64,000 nucleotides of DNA. Source: JAGIBJ01 sp032119595 (GTDB lineage: Bacteria > Actinomycetota > Thermoleophilia > Solirubrobacterales > Solirubrobacteraceae). The position numbers and the translations under genes are program-made. Where the stretch lies: the NCBI GenBank assembly GCA_032119595.1, contig JAUMBQ010000005.1, positions 186,001 to 250,000 on the forward strand, given 5' to 3'. Of this stretch, positions 50,872 through 58,120 are shown piece by piece; positions within the stretch are counted from its first letter, which is position 1; every line of letters starts with the position of its first letter. The notes below the pieces were generated by a model, which searched no databases, had not been told where the DNA came from, and saw nothing but the letters and a program-made list of their open reading frames with translations.

Positions 50872-50877
50872 AGTCTA
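50872..50877 (-). promoter_or_regulatory. TAGACT -10-like box before cysM
   Basis: Minus strand; GATAGACTG with the box ending nine bases before the ATG at 50862, inside the 102-base gap between cysO and cysM. One of four identical boxes in the window. Confidence 0.45.
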
Positions 50878-50964
50878 TCCGGTGCGCGCTACGGGCTGGC
50901 CCGTATGCCCGCCCGGTTGGACCGAGCAGCCCCAGCGAGGGCCACTCGGTCCCGCCTGATGGGA

Positions 50965-51240
50965 CTACCGCCCACCAGCCATGGCCGGAAGGATGACCAA
51001 CTCGTCGGAGCCGGAAACCGTGGTTTCGAGGCCCTGGAGGACGCGGACGTCCTCGTCGTTGAGGTAGACGTTGACGAAGCGATTGAGATCGCCGTCGGCG
51101 CCGAACAGCTGGGACTGGGTGTCCGGGTGCTGCGCGACGAGCGACTTGAGGACCTCGCCGACGTTGGCGCCGTCGGCCGAGACCTCACGTTCCCCGCCCA
51201 CGGACGGGCGGAGGACCGGAGGGATGCGGATCTTGGCCAT
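50965..51240 (-). CDS. cysO: Sulfur carrier protein CysO, C-terminus Gly-Gly-Arg
   Basis: A 91-aa MoaD/ThiS-like ubiquitin-fold protein: MAKIRIPPVLRPSVGGEREV, NRFVNVYLNDEDVRVLQGL, then ELVILPAMAGGR. It is thiocarboxylated at the C-terminal Gly by the MoeZ-type enzyme and donates sulfur to CysM. Carriers normally end in Gly-Gly; here one Arg codon (CGG) precedes the TAG stop, so processing to expose Gly-Gly would be needed. AGGAG lies seven bases before the ATG. It starts 32 bases after the moeZ stop. Confidence 0.92.
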   Translation of the reverse strand: MAKIRIPPVLRPSVGGEREVSADGANVGEVLKSLVAQHPDTQSQLFGADGDLNRFVNVYLNDEDVRVLQGLETTVSGSDELVILPAMAGGR

Positions 51241-51272
51241 GAATTGACTCCTGGGGTGTAGCTGCGGTCGGC

Positions 51273-52454
51273 TCAGCCGGCGGCTGCGCAGAACGCCTCG
51301 TAGTCGGGGAAAACGCCCATCTCGGCGTCGGAGATGCTCTCCGGCGGACGCGAGCAGATCGGGCATTCCGGGTCGCGGCGGACCTTGAGCTGCGTGAACG
51401 TCGCACTGAGCGCTTCGTACAACAGCAGGCGGCCGATGAGCGGCTCGCCGATACCGACGATCAGCTTGATGACCTCCGTCGCCTGCAGCAAGCCGACGGT
51501 GCCCGGCAACACGCCGAGGACGCCGTTGGCGCCGCACGACGGGGCCAGCTCAGCTGGCGGCGGGACCGGGTAGAGGCAGCGGTAGCAGGGGCCGTCGTAC
51601 GGGGCGAAGATCGCGATCTGCCCGTCGAACCCGAGGATCGAGGCGCTGACGACCGGGATCTTGAGGCGGACGGTCGCGTCGTTGAGCAGGTAGCGCGTCG
51701 GGAAGTTGTCGACGCCATCGACGATGACGTCGTACCCGCTGATGATGTCCATGATGTTGGACGCATCCAGGCGAGTCTCGTACTGCTTGACCTCGACACC
51801 CGGGTTGAGGTCGTGGATCGCCTGCGCGGCCGACTCGACCTTGCTCGTGCCGACGCGGTCGGTGGTGTGGATCACCTGGCGCTGAAGGTTCGACAGGTCG
51901 ACGACGTCGTCGTCGACGATGCCGAGCGTGCCGACGCCAGCCGCCGCGAGGTACAGCGCGATCGGTGAGCCGAGGCCACCGGCACCCAAGAGCAGGACCT
52001 TCGCATCGAGCAGTTTGGTCTGCCCCTCGATGCCGATCTCGCTCAGCAGGAAGTGACGCGAGTAGCGCTCGCGCTGCTCAGCGGTGAGCGTCCGCGGCAC
52101 CTCGACGTCGTAGCCGCGGTCCTTCCAGAGCGTGAAGCCGCCGGTGACGGAGGCCACGTCGGCGAAGCCCAGATCCTGGAGCGTCTTGGCCGCCAGCGCG
52201 GAGCGCACACCAGAGGCGCAGTTGATGATCACCTTCTGGTTGCGGTCCGGAACGAAGCCGTCGATCCGGGATTCCAGGAACCCGCGCGGGATCGTGATGG
52301 CGCCCGGGATCTTGCCCTGGACGATCTCGTCTGACTCGCGGACATCGACGATCGAGACCCGCGGGTCGTGCCGAAGCTCGTCCACTTCCTTGGGATCGAT
52401 CTCGGTGATCTGCGACTTGACGTGCCGGATGTATTCGGCGCCCGATGGGGCCAT
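51273..52454 (-). CDS. moeZ: MoeZ/MoeB-like adenylyltransferase-sulfurtransferase with N-terminal rhodanese
   Basis: A 393-aa protein that activates CysO (and possibly other carriers). The N-terminal rhodanese domain (about 10-115) has Cys79 in INCASGVRS. The ThiF/E1-like domain follows: GAGGLGSP (157-164), DDDVVDLSNLQRQVIH, and zinc Cys pairs CYRC and CPIC. In M. tuberculosis MoeZ the rhodanese domain is C-terminal, so the domain order is reversed here. ATG 52454 has GGAGG six bases upstream; the in-frame ATG at 52517 would add a non-conserved stretch. First gene of the operon. Confidence 0.9.
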   Translation of the reverse strand: MAPSGAEYIRHVKSQITEIDPKEVDELRHDPRVSIVDVRESDEIVQGKIPGAITIPRGFLESRIDGFVPDRNQKVIINCASGVRSALAAKTLQDLGFADVASVTGGFTLWKDRGYDVEVPRTLTAEQRERYSRHFLLSEIGIEGQTKLLDAKVLLLGAGGLGSPIALYLAAAGVGTLGIVDDDVVDLSNLQRQVIHTTDRVGTSKVESAAQAIHDLNPGVEVKQYETRLDASNIMDIISGYDVIVDGVDNFPTRYLLNDATVRLKIPVVSASILGFDGQIAIFAPYDGPCYRCLYPVPPPAELAPSCGANGVLGVLPGTVGLLQATEVIKLIVGIGEPLIGRLLLYEALSATFTQLKVRRDPECPICSRPPESISDAEMGVFPDYEAFCAAAG

Positions 52455-52883
52455 CTCGCCCTCCTTCGCGGACGAATGCCTCAAACCCCCGTGGGTTTGA
52501 CGCTTAAGCGTGTCCACAGGACGATAGCGTCCCGCTCGCCCCCGGATCGTTTCCCCACTGGCCAGGCCGGAACACGGTGCTCAGAACGAGAACGGCCGGT
52601 GATCGCTCACCGGCCGCATCTTGTGTTCTGAATCCCAGCGACCCACCTACGGAGAGGTGGCTCACTTGCACCGCGGGAGTGCTTCCCGGCGTTCCGCGGT
52701 GCGATGTCCCGTCGAGCGTGCCTACGCAAACTGTCTGGTGGTGATGCGGCCCCTTCGTCCCCCCGGATCGAGTGGAGGCTGCACAGCAACTATCGGGCGC
52801 CAAAGGCCCGCAGTACATCGGGTCCAGACCCCATCTCGCGCCGATCGCGCCGAAAGGCCTCCGGGTCTAGCGCCGAACGACCG
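52455..52883. other. Region between divergent moeZ operon and two-component genes
   Basis: About 430 bases without a gene. The 52582-52702 part is strongly structured (see the leader entry); a TAGCGC element at 52868-52873 lies ten bases before the kinase ATG. The rest shows nothing specific. Confidence 0.6.
52582..52702 (-). promoter_or_regulatory. Three-hairpin region, candidate leader/attenuator of the moeZ operon
   Basis: In minus-strand order: stem GCACCGCGG/CCGCGGTGC (52668-52676 with 52694-52702), stem CCACCT/AGGTGG (52643-52648 with 52655-52660), then CGGCCGGTGA/TCACCGGCCG (52593-52602 with 52607-52616) flanked by CAGAAC/GTTCTG (52582-52587 with 52625-52630), followed on the minus strand by TTCTCGTTCTG. 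A folded domain followed by a terminator-like stem, 128 bases before moeZ, resembles an attenuator. No known riboswitch consensus is recognised. Confidence 0.45.
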
Positions 52884-54056
52884 ATGACCGAGGGGAGCGC
52901 CCCTCGTGCGCGCTCTCCTTCCATGTTTCGGCCCTTCGCCTCCACTCCCGCCCCACCTGCCGCTGCTCCGCCTGATCCGTCGAGCAGCACCGCGCCGCCC
53001 GCGGCCGCTTCGCCCGCTCGTGGATCCGAGCGCGAGGCGCGCAAGGGCTCTTGGCGCAACGACCTGACGATCGCCGGCCCGCGACCGTCGCGGGTCTCGC
53101 TGTTCACGCAGGTCCTCGGCGTCAACACGGTGATCATCATCTCGACGGTCTTCGTGGCCAGCGTGGCGGCCCGCCTGGACATTCACACGCCAGACGGCCT
53201 CAAGAGCTTCCTCGTCGCGATCCTCGCGATCCTCTGCACCGCCCTCGTGAATGGCTGGATCCTGCGGCGGCGGTTCGGCCCACTCGAGCGACTCATCCAC
53301 TCACTCGAGGATGTCGACCTTGAGCGCCCGATCATCACGTCGCGCCCTGAGCGCGGCGAGCCGATGGACGTGGAGCTGCTGCGCAACGCCGTCGATCGCA
53401 TGCTCAACCGCCTGGATCTGGAACGCCGCCGCCGCGCCGGCGCCGTGCTCGACGCCCAGGAGTCCGAGCGGGCCCGGCTCGCGCGCGATCTGCACGACGA
53501 GGTCAACCAGTCGCTCACGGGCGTCATGCTGCGCCTCTCAGCCATCGCCCGCGACACCGATGGCCCGACCCGCGACGCCCTGCAGGAGGTGCGCGACCTC
53601 ACCGACCAGGCGATGGGCGAGCTGCTGCGTCTCTCCCACGACCTGCGACCCAGCGCCCTGGACGACCTCGGCCTGTCGGCGGCGCTGGAGACGCGCCTGC
53701 AGGCGCTGCGCAACGACACCACTTTGGTGGTCAAGAGCGACATCGCCCCAGACCTCACCAGCCTGAGCCCCGAGCAGCAGACGGTCTTGTTCCGCGTGGC
53801 ACAGGAAGCGCTGTCGAACGTGGTGCAGCACGCCGGGGCCAGCGAAGTGGCCGTCTCCCTGCAGCCCGTCGGGAGCGGCGTCCTGTTGCGCGTCGTCGAC
53901 GACGGCTGCGGCATCGGCAACCGTCGAGCGCCGCACGAACTCGGCGAACGCCAACGCGCGGGCCTCACTGGGATGCGCGAACGCGCGCTCCTGGTCGGCG
54001 GCACCCTCGACCTTCAGTCATCCCCATCCGGAACCTCCGTGGAGCTCGCCCTGTGA
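52884..54056 (+). CDS. Sensor histidine kinase, NarL/HisKA_3 type
   Basis: A 390-aa membrane kinase. A Pro/Ala/Ser-rich cytoplasmic N-terminus (1-65) is followed by two membrane helices (about 73-97 and 107-125) with almost no external loop, then a HAMP-like linker, the HisKA_3 phosphoacceptor helix with His204 in LARDLHDEVNQSL, and a HATPase domain (NVVQHAGASEV, DDGCGIG, GLTGMRERALLVGG). The lack of a sensor loop suggests detection within the membrane or by a partner. ATG 52884 follows TAGCGC by ten bases; ATG 52923 is possible. It overlaps the response regulator (GTGA). Confidence 0.92.
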   Translation: MTEGSAPRARSPSMFRPFASTPAPPAAAPPDPSSSTAPPAAASPARGSEREARKGSWRNDLTIAGPRPSRVSLFTQVLGVNTVIIISTVFVASVAARLDIHTPDGLKSFLVAILAILCTALVNGWILRRRFGPLERLIHSLEDVDLERPIITSRPERGEPMDVELLRNAVDRMLNRLDLERRRRAGAVLDAQESERARLARDLHDEVNQSLTGVMLRLSAIARDTDGPTRDALQEVRDLTDQAMGELLRLSHDLRPSALDDLGLSAALETRLQALRNDTTLVVKSDIAPDLTSLSPEQQTVLFRVAQEALSNVVQHAGASEVAVSLQPVGSGVLLRVVDDGCGIGNRRAPHELGERQRAGLTGMRERALLVGGTLDLQSSPSGTSVELAL

Positions 54057-54742
54057 CCACCCCCCTCACGCACGCCACCATCGAGACGTCAGCCTCCACC
54101 AAACAGATCCGGGTGTTGATCGCCGACGACCACGGCGTGGTGCGCAGCGGCATCCGACTGCTCCTGGAGCGCGAGCCTGGCATCACCGTGATCGCCGAGG
54201 CCTGCGACGGCGCCGAAGCCGTCGAGGTCGCGCTGCGAGAACGGCCTGACCTTTGCGTCCTCGACGTCGCGATGCCCAAGCTGACCGGCCTGCAGGCGAC
54301 GCGCACGATCAAGCAGCACCTCCCCGAGACGGTCGTGCTGATCCTCTCGATGCACGAGGACGAGCGGTACCTGTTCGAGGCCCTCAAGGCGGGTGCGTCC
54401 GGGTATGTCCTCAAGCGCGAGGCCGACCGGGTGCTCGTCGACGCCGTGCGCTCGGTGTCGGCCGGCGAGTCGTTCCTCACGAACGCCGCTGAGGCGTCGC
54501 TGGTGCGCTCCTGGCGCGAGGAACCGGGTCGGCAAGCACCGGACGAGCCGCTTACCGCCCGGGAGCAGGAAGTCCTCAAACTCATCGCCGAGGCGCACAC
54601 GAACCGCGAGATCGCCGAGGTGCTCCACCTCTCCGAGAAGACGGTCGAAAGCCACCGCGGCAACCTGCTGCGCAAGCTCGGCATGCGCGACCGCGTCGAA
54701 CTCGTGCGCTACGCGATCCGTCGCGGCCTGATCGAACCTTAG
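54053..54742 (+). CDS. NarL/LuxR-type response regulator
   Basis: A 229-aa regulator coupled to the kinase by a GTGA overlap. Receiver domain: IRVLIADDHGVVRSGIRLLL, phospho-acceptor Asp71 in CVLDVAMPKLTG, and the Lys of GYVLKREAD. The C-terminal LuxR-type helix-turn-helix (about 170-225) reads LTAREQEVLKLIAEAHTNRE and continues to KTVESHRGNLLRKLG. Targets are unknown. The gene is convergent with SCO1, eight bases apart, with no clear terminator. Confidence 0.95.
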   Translation: MTTPLTHATIETSASTKQIRVLIADDHGVVRSGIRLLLEREPGITVIAEACDGAEAVEVALRERPDLCVLDVAMPKLTGLQATRTIKQHLPETVVLILSMHEDERYLFEALKAGASGYVLKREADRVLVDAVRSVSAGESFLTNAAEASLVRSWREEPGRQAPDEPLTAREQEVLKLIAEAHTNREIAEVLHLSEKTVESHRGNLLRKLGMRDRVELVRYAIRRGLIEP

Positions 54743-54750
54743 GGGGCGTC

Positions 54751-55362
54751 TCAGCCCTCGGCCCGGAGGCGCTCGACATCGCGTGCCAGCCCTTCGGGGG
54801 TGAGCTTGTCGAGCGGGAAGCCGATCCGCTGGCGCCCGGTGCGGTCCAGGAGCACCGTCGACAGGCTGTGCTCGTCCTCACGCGTTTGCGGCTGGATGCC
54901 GTAGACCTTCCACTGGCGCTGCAGGGCCACCGGCGGGCCGACGAGGTAGCGCATCCGACCGAGCAGGCTCTGGTCGACCAGGAACTTGCGGGCCGTCTTG
55001 AGGGTATCGCCTACGGGGTCAACGCTGATCGCGTAGACCGGCGGCGGGTCCTCAAGGTCGTCGATCGCGGCACGAATCTGCTGAGCCGTTGTCGGGCAGC
55101 TGTCCTCGCAGTTCGTGTAGAGGAACGTCACGATCGTCACGTCGCCGCCGAGCTTGGCGGGGCGTCCTTCTTCATCGGTGAGGCCATCGAGCGGCTGAAC
55201 GGGGATGGATGGGCGGATCGCTCCCGCGTACCCGGACGCGTCCGCCGCCGATGCGCCGCCGTCGCGCGGGATGCCGGGTGCATCGAGCAGCAACCAGCCG
55301 GTGAGCGCGAGCATGAACAGGACGCCGAAGCCGATCACGGTCATTCTGATTCGGGCGCCCAT
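54751..55362 (-). CDS. SCO1/SenC-type copper chaperone
   Basis: A 203-aa thioredoxin-fold protein with an N-terminal membrane anchor (MTVIGFGVLFMLALTGWLLL). Copper ligands are visible: Cys85 and Cys89 in TNCEDSCPTT and His165 in REDEHSLSTV. SCO1 proteins deliver copper to the CuA site of oxidase subunit II, which fits the ctaC gene at the start of the window, although the two loci are 54 kb apart. TACGCT lies ten bases before the ATG. Confidence 0.92.
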   Translation of the reverse strand: MGARIRMTVIGFGVLFMLALTGWLLLDAPGIPRDGGASAADASGYAGAIRPSIPVQPLDGLTDEEGRPAKLGGDVTIVTFLYTNCEDSCPTTAQQIRAAIDDLEDPPPVYAISVDPVGDTLKTARKFLVDQSLLGRMRYLVGPPVALQRQWKVYGIQPQTREDEHSLSTVLLDRTGRQRIGFPLDKLTPEGLARDVERLRAEG

Positions 55363-55372
55363 CGCACCCGAG

Positions 55373-55378
55373 AGCGTA
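55373..55378 (-). promoter_or_regulatory. TACGCT -10-like box before the SCO1 gene
   Basis: Minus strand; ends ten bases before the ATG at 55362. A weaker member of the start-proximal box group. Confidence 0.3.
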
Positions 55379-55419
55379 CGGAAGAGGCACCCGTGCGCGC
55401 GGCGGTCAGCGCGCCTTGA

Positions 55420-55608
55420 TCAGTCGTCTTTGAGCCGAGGTTCGTCGTCCCACCGGGAATCGTCCTCGCCGTCCCAGCCCGCTTCGCCCTCGGCCTCGCG
55501 ACCCCGCTCCTTGCGGGCGGTGTACCAGAGCACCCCGCCGATCACGACCATCGGCAGGGCGTACAGGAGCGACTCGTACCAGTGCGCGATATGAGCGATG
55601 ACACCCAT
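55420..55608 (-). CDS. 62-aa single-helix membrane protein
   Basis: MGVIAHIAHWYESLLYALPM with one membrane helix (LYALPMVVIGGVLWYTA) and a charged, Trp-containing cytoplasmic tail (GWDGEDDSRWDDEPRLKDD). It lies three bases after the stop of the polytopic membrane-protein gene and before SCO1 on the same strand, so the three may form one operon. The layout resembles small oxidase-associated proteins, but no family is recognised. Confidence 0.6.
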   Translation of the reverse strand: MGVIAHIAHWYESLLYALPMVVIGGVLWYTARKERGREAEGEAGWDGEDDSRWDDEPRLKDD

Positions 55609-55611
55609 GAC

Positions 55612-57066
55612 TCAGACCGCCGAGAGCAGCCAGAGACCCGTGCAGGTAAATACCACGGCAACGACCAGCATCGCGCGCTGCGAGCGAGCCGCGCGACGCT
55701 TCGGGAACCGCTCCAAGGCTCGATCGTGCGAAAGCACGAGCGAGGCGATGTGCCCCGCGAGCAGCGCTGCAACCTGCAGGTACCAAATCGCGTTGGCGCT
55801 GAGCCACCCATAGTCGATCGTCCACTGCGCGGTACCAAGCCAGCCGCCGTCGCCCGGGGCCAGCTCCCGCCCGAGCGGGTTGGAGAGGAGCTGCGGGAGC
55901 GCCTGGCCCTGGAACGCGAGCAGCGAGAGATAGTGGCCGACGGCATAGGCCACGCCGATCGGCACGAGCGAGGGCGCAAAATCACGCACCAGGCGCGACA
56001 CAGACGGCGGCGCGGGCCGGCCCTCGTCGCCGGCGGCGCGGCGGCGCGCGGCCGGGCTCAGCATCCCCCAGGCTCCGGCGAACACCAAGGCGGTCACGAA
56101 CGCCACGGCCAGCACCATGCCGAGCGTGAGGACAAGGGCGTTGCTCCAGGTGGCCGAGAGACCCGATTTCGCGATCTGCGCCGCGATGTCGGCGGTCGCT
56201 GTGCCGAGCATGTCGCCGCCGGAGAGCCCGTCCCAGGTCGTGGTGCCGATCGCGACCAGCACGACGGCGGCGTCGCCGGGCACCGCGCGCCGCCGGGCCG
56301 CGCCGACGGCTGGCGGACGCAGATAGACGGTCCCGCGGTCCCATCGCAGCGGCGCGAGCGTCGCAACCCAGCCGAACCAGACGGCAAACGGGTCGGCGCG
56401 CGAGATCCAAGCTTCGGTGCCGTAGAGGCTCATGCCGACGGCGTGCACGACGCAGAACAGCACGACGAGCACGGCGAGCTGCGACGGGTCGCTGCGCCCC
56501 GGGAACGCAAGCTCGACCCACGCAAACAGGAGCAGGCCAGCGGCGGCTGGCCAGTGCCCGATCCGATCGGGCATCTTGAGCGGCTCGGGCACCTGACCGC
56601 GAGCCACCTTGCCGACCACCCAGCCGGTCGCGCGACCCAGCGCGCGAAGCGGATTGAGGACCGCGTAGAGATCGCCGACAAGCAGCGACGCGACGGGGAC
56701 GCCGACCCACAACCCGACGAAGATCGCGGTCGGTGCGAAGTTCGCGGTGTCGATTTGCAGCCCAGCGAATCCGGCGATGATCGTGAGGCCCAGGAGTGCG
56801 ACCCCCAGCGCACCGATCGGGAGCTCCAGCCACGCCGGGACTCGCCCGAGGCGACGTTCCTTCGTGGCTGCCAGCCGCGGCTCGCGCCATAGCGCCCCGA
56901 GGGCGAAGAACGACACGATCAGGACGATCGCCGCGCCCCACGCGAACATCCAAGCGGGCACGGGGAGGTCGCGGCGCCCGACGAGCCCATGCGCCTGCGC
57001 AGCGGCGGGCATGGCAAGCAGGAACGCCGCGGAGAGGAGAGCGATCAGCCGAGGCACCGGCCGCAT
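55612..57066 (-). CDS. Polytopic membrane protein, HGL-type N-terminus
   Basis: About 484 aa with a signal-like N-terminus (LIALLSAAFLLAMPAAAQAHG) followed by about ten membrane helices; the conserved-looking opening HGLVGRRDLPVPAWMFAWG comes directly after the signal. Some database relatives are, as I recall, named fenitrothion hydrolase after one characterised membrane protein, but nothing in this sequence shows that activity. Association with SCO1 and a small membrane protein suggests a role in copper or respiratory-chain assembly, by context only. Start uncertain: ATG 57066 overlaps a TAGGAT box, and GTG 57057 would follow that box by seven bases. Confidence 0.65.
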   Translation of the reverse strand: MRPVPRLIALLSAAFLLAMPAAAQAHGLVGRRDLPVPAWMFAWGAAIVLIVSFFALGALWREPRLAATKERRLGRVPAWLELPIGALGVALLGLTIIAGFAGLQIDTANFAPTAIFVGLWVGVPVASLLVGDLYAVLNPLRALGRATGWVVGKVARGQVPEPLKMPDRIGHWPAAAGLLLFAWVELAFPGRSDPSQLAVLVVLFCVVHAVGMSLYGTEAWISRADPFAVWFGWVATLAPLRWDRGTVYLRPPAVGAARRRAVPGDAAVVLVAIGTTTWDGLSGGDMLGTATADIAAQIAKSGLSATWSNALVLTLGMVLAVAFVTALVFAGAWGMLSPAARRRAAGDEGRPAPPSVSRLVRDFAPSLVPIGVAYAVGHYLSLLAFQGQALPQLLSNPLGRELAPGDGGWLGTAQWTIDYGWLSANAIWYLQVAALLAGHIASLVLSHDRALERFPKRRAARSQRAMLVVAVVFTCTGLWLLSAV

Positions 57067-57096
57067 CCTACGCGACCGAACGTGACCCAGAACGCA

Positions 57097-57126
57097 GGAC
57101 GGGGCGACCCGAAGGCCGCCCCGTCC
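57097..57126 (-). terminator. Terminator of the secreted-protein gene
   Basis: GGACGGGGCG (57097-57106) pairs with CGCCCCGTCC (57117-57126) across a ten-base loop; on the minus strand it is followed by TGCGTTCTGG. It lies about 50 bases after the stop at 57176. Confidence 0.65.
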
Positions 57127-57175
57127 GACGTGACTCAGAGAGCCGAGATCCGTTCGCGCGAGTGCGCGAGCGGCG

Positions 57176-57907
57176 TTACTTCTTCTTGGCGGGCTTGCAG
57201 GGCACCGTGTCGGAAGCCGTGGCCGTCTGACCGTCACGGAAGATGAAGTCGCCCTTGAAGACGTATCCACCCTTCGGGCAGCTCACGAGATCGATGAGGC
57301 CGATGTTCTTGGACCCCTTCTTCACAACCTTCTTGTCGAAGTTGATGCGGAAGTCGAGGATCTGCTGGAACGTGTCCGGCGGGATGATGACCTGGAGCTC
57401 TTCCTGGACGTTGAAGTCGAAGGAGTAGATCCCGTTCTTCACGGCGATCTTGCCGACGAGCGGCTGGTCGATGATCGCCGGCTGGTCGAAGACCGTGCGG
57501 ATGATCAGGCGCCCGCCCGTGCCGATGAACGGCGTGAGCGTGCCGCTCGGATCAAACGTGCCCTGCGTGAACGCGGCCTTGGCCGTGCCCTTGCCGATCT
57601 GCGACTTCGGCGCCGAATCGGCGCAGGTGTTCGCGTCGGAGCACTCCGGGAATGCCTGGTAGTTCAGCTTGATGCCCTTGGGCAGCGTGATCTTGGCGTA
57701 CTTGATCGTCTCAAGCGTCTTGCGCGTTGGATCGGCGAGCTTGGTGCCAGTCGCGAAGGTCATCTTCGTCGTCACCGGCTTCTTCGTCGTGCCAGCCATC
57801 GAAGAGCCGAGCTTGACGTCGAGCGTCTGCTCCGGGGCGGCAAAGGCGCTTGGAGCCAAGGCAAGGGTTGCTGCAGCGGCAGCGGAGATCAGTGCGATCT
57901 TCTTCAT
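57176..57907 (-). CDS. Secreted protein of unknown function, Lys-rich C-terminus
   Basis: A 243-aa exported protein. Signal peptide MKKIALISAAAAATLALAPSAFA. The mature part is beta-rich (EQTLDVKLGSSMAGTTKKP, KITLPKGIKLNYQAFPECSD) with two Cys pairs likely (PECSDANTCAD and VSCPKGG...VPCKP) and ends KPAKKK. GGAGG precedes the ATG by four bases. I do not recognise the family; similar secreted proteins with LPKG segments seem common in this type of genome, and the giant repeat protein has a comparable C-terminal domain. A tetO-like palindrome lies about 70 bases upstream. Confidence 0.7.
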   Translation of the reverse strand: MKKIALISAAAAATLALAPSAFAAPEQTLDVKLGSSMAGTTKKPVTTKMTFATGTKLADPTRKTLETIKYAKITLPKGIKLNYQAFPECSDANTCADSAPKSQIGKGTAKAAFTQGTFDPSGTLTPFIGTGGRLIIRTVFDQPAIIDQPLVGKIAVKNGIYSFDFNVQEELQVIIPPDTFQQILDFRINFDKKVVKKGSKNIGLIDLVSCPKGGYVFKGDFIFRDGQTATASDTVPCKPAKKK

Positions 57908-57973
57908 GTGTCCTCCGTGGGTGTCCACGGCCGATCGCGGCGTCCGAGCGCGCAACTGACCGTTGGTGACTTG

Positions 57974-57986
57974 TATCACACTGATA
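57974..57986. promoter_or_regulatory. Palindrome TATCA-CAC-TGATA, possible operator
   Basis: Perfect inverted repeat with a three-base spacer between divergent genes. On the minus strand the surrounding sequence reads TCCCTATCAGTGTGATACAA, which shares its first twelve bases with the tetO2 operator, then diverges. TGTGATACA could be an extended -10. Confidence 0.4.
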
Positions 57987-58108
57987 GGGACCCGGAACCA
58001 CCCGCGAAGTTGCGGTCGGGTGACGGAAATCCCTGTGGCACGGCGCATTCCCGCTTGCCCGGGCACGACCGCCCGGCGCTGGGATCTCGCGCGTTCTTCG
58101 CACGGTGC

Positions 58109-58114
58109 TAGCTT
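58109..58114 (+). promoter_or_regulatory. TAGCTT -10-like box before the thioredoxin-fold gene
   Basis: Ends six bases before the GTG at 58121; same placement as the TAGACTG boxes. Confidence 0.35.
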
Positions 58115-58120
58115 GCGCCG

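Noticed and set aside
52582..52702. Known riboswitch (cobalamin, SAM-I/IV, Moco) or SRP RNA
   Set aside because: The stems are real, but the conserved cores of these RNAs, as I recall them, are not present; kept only as an unclassified leader.
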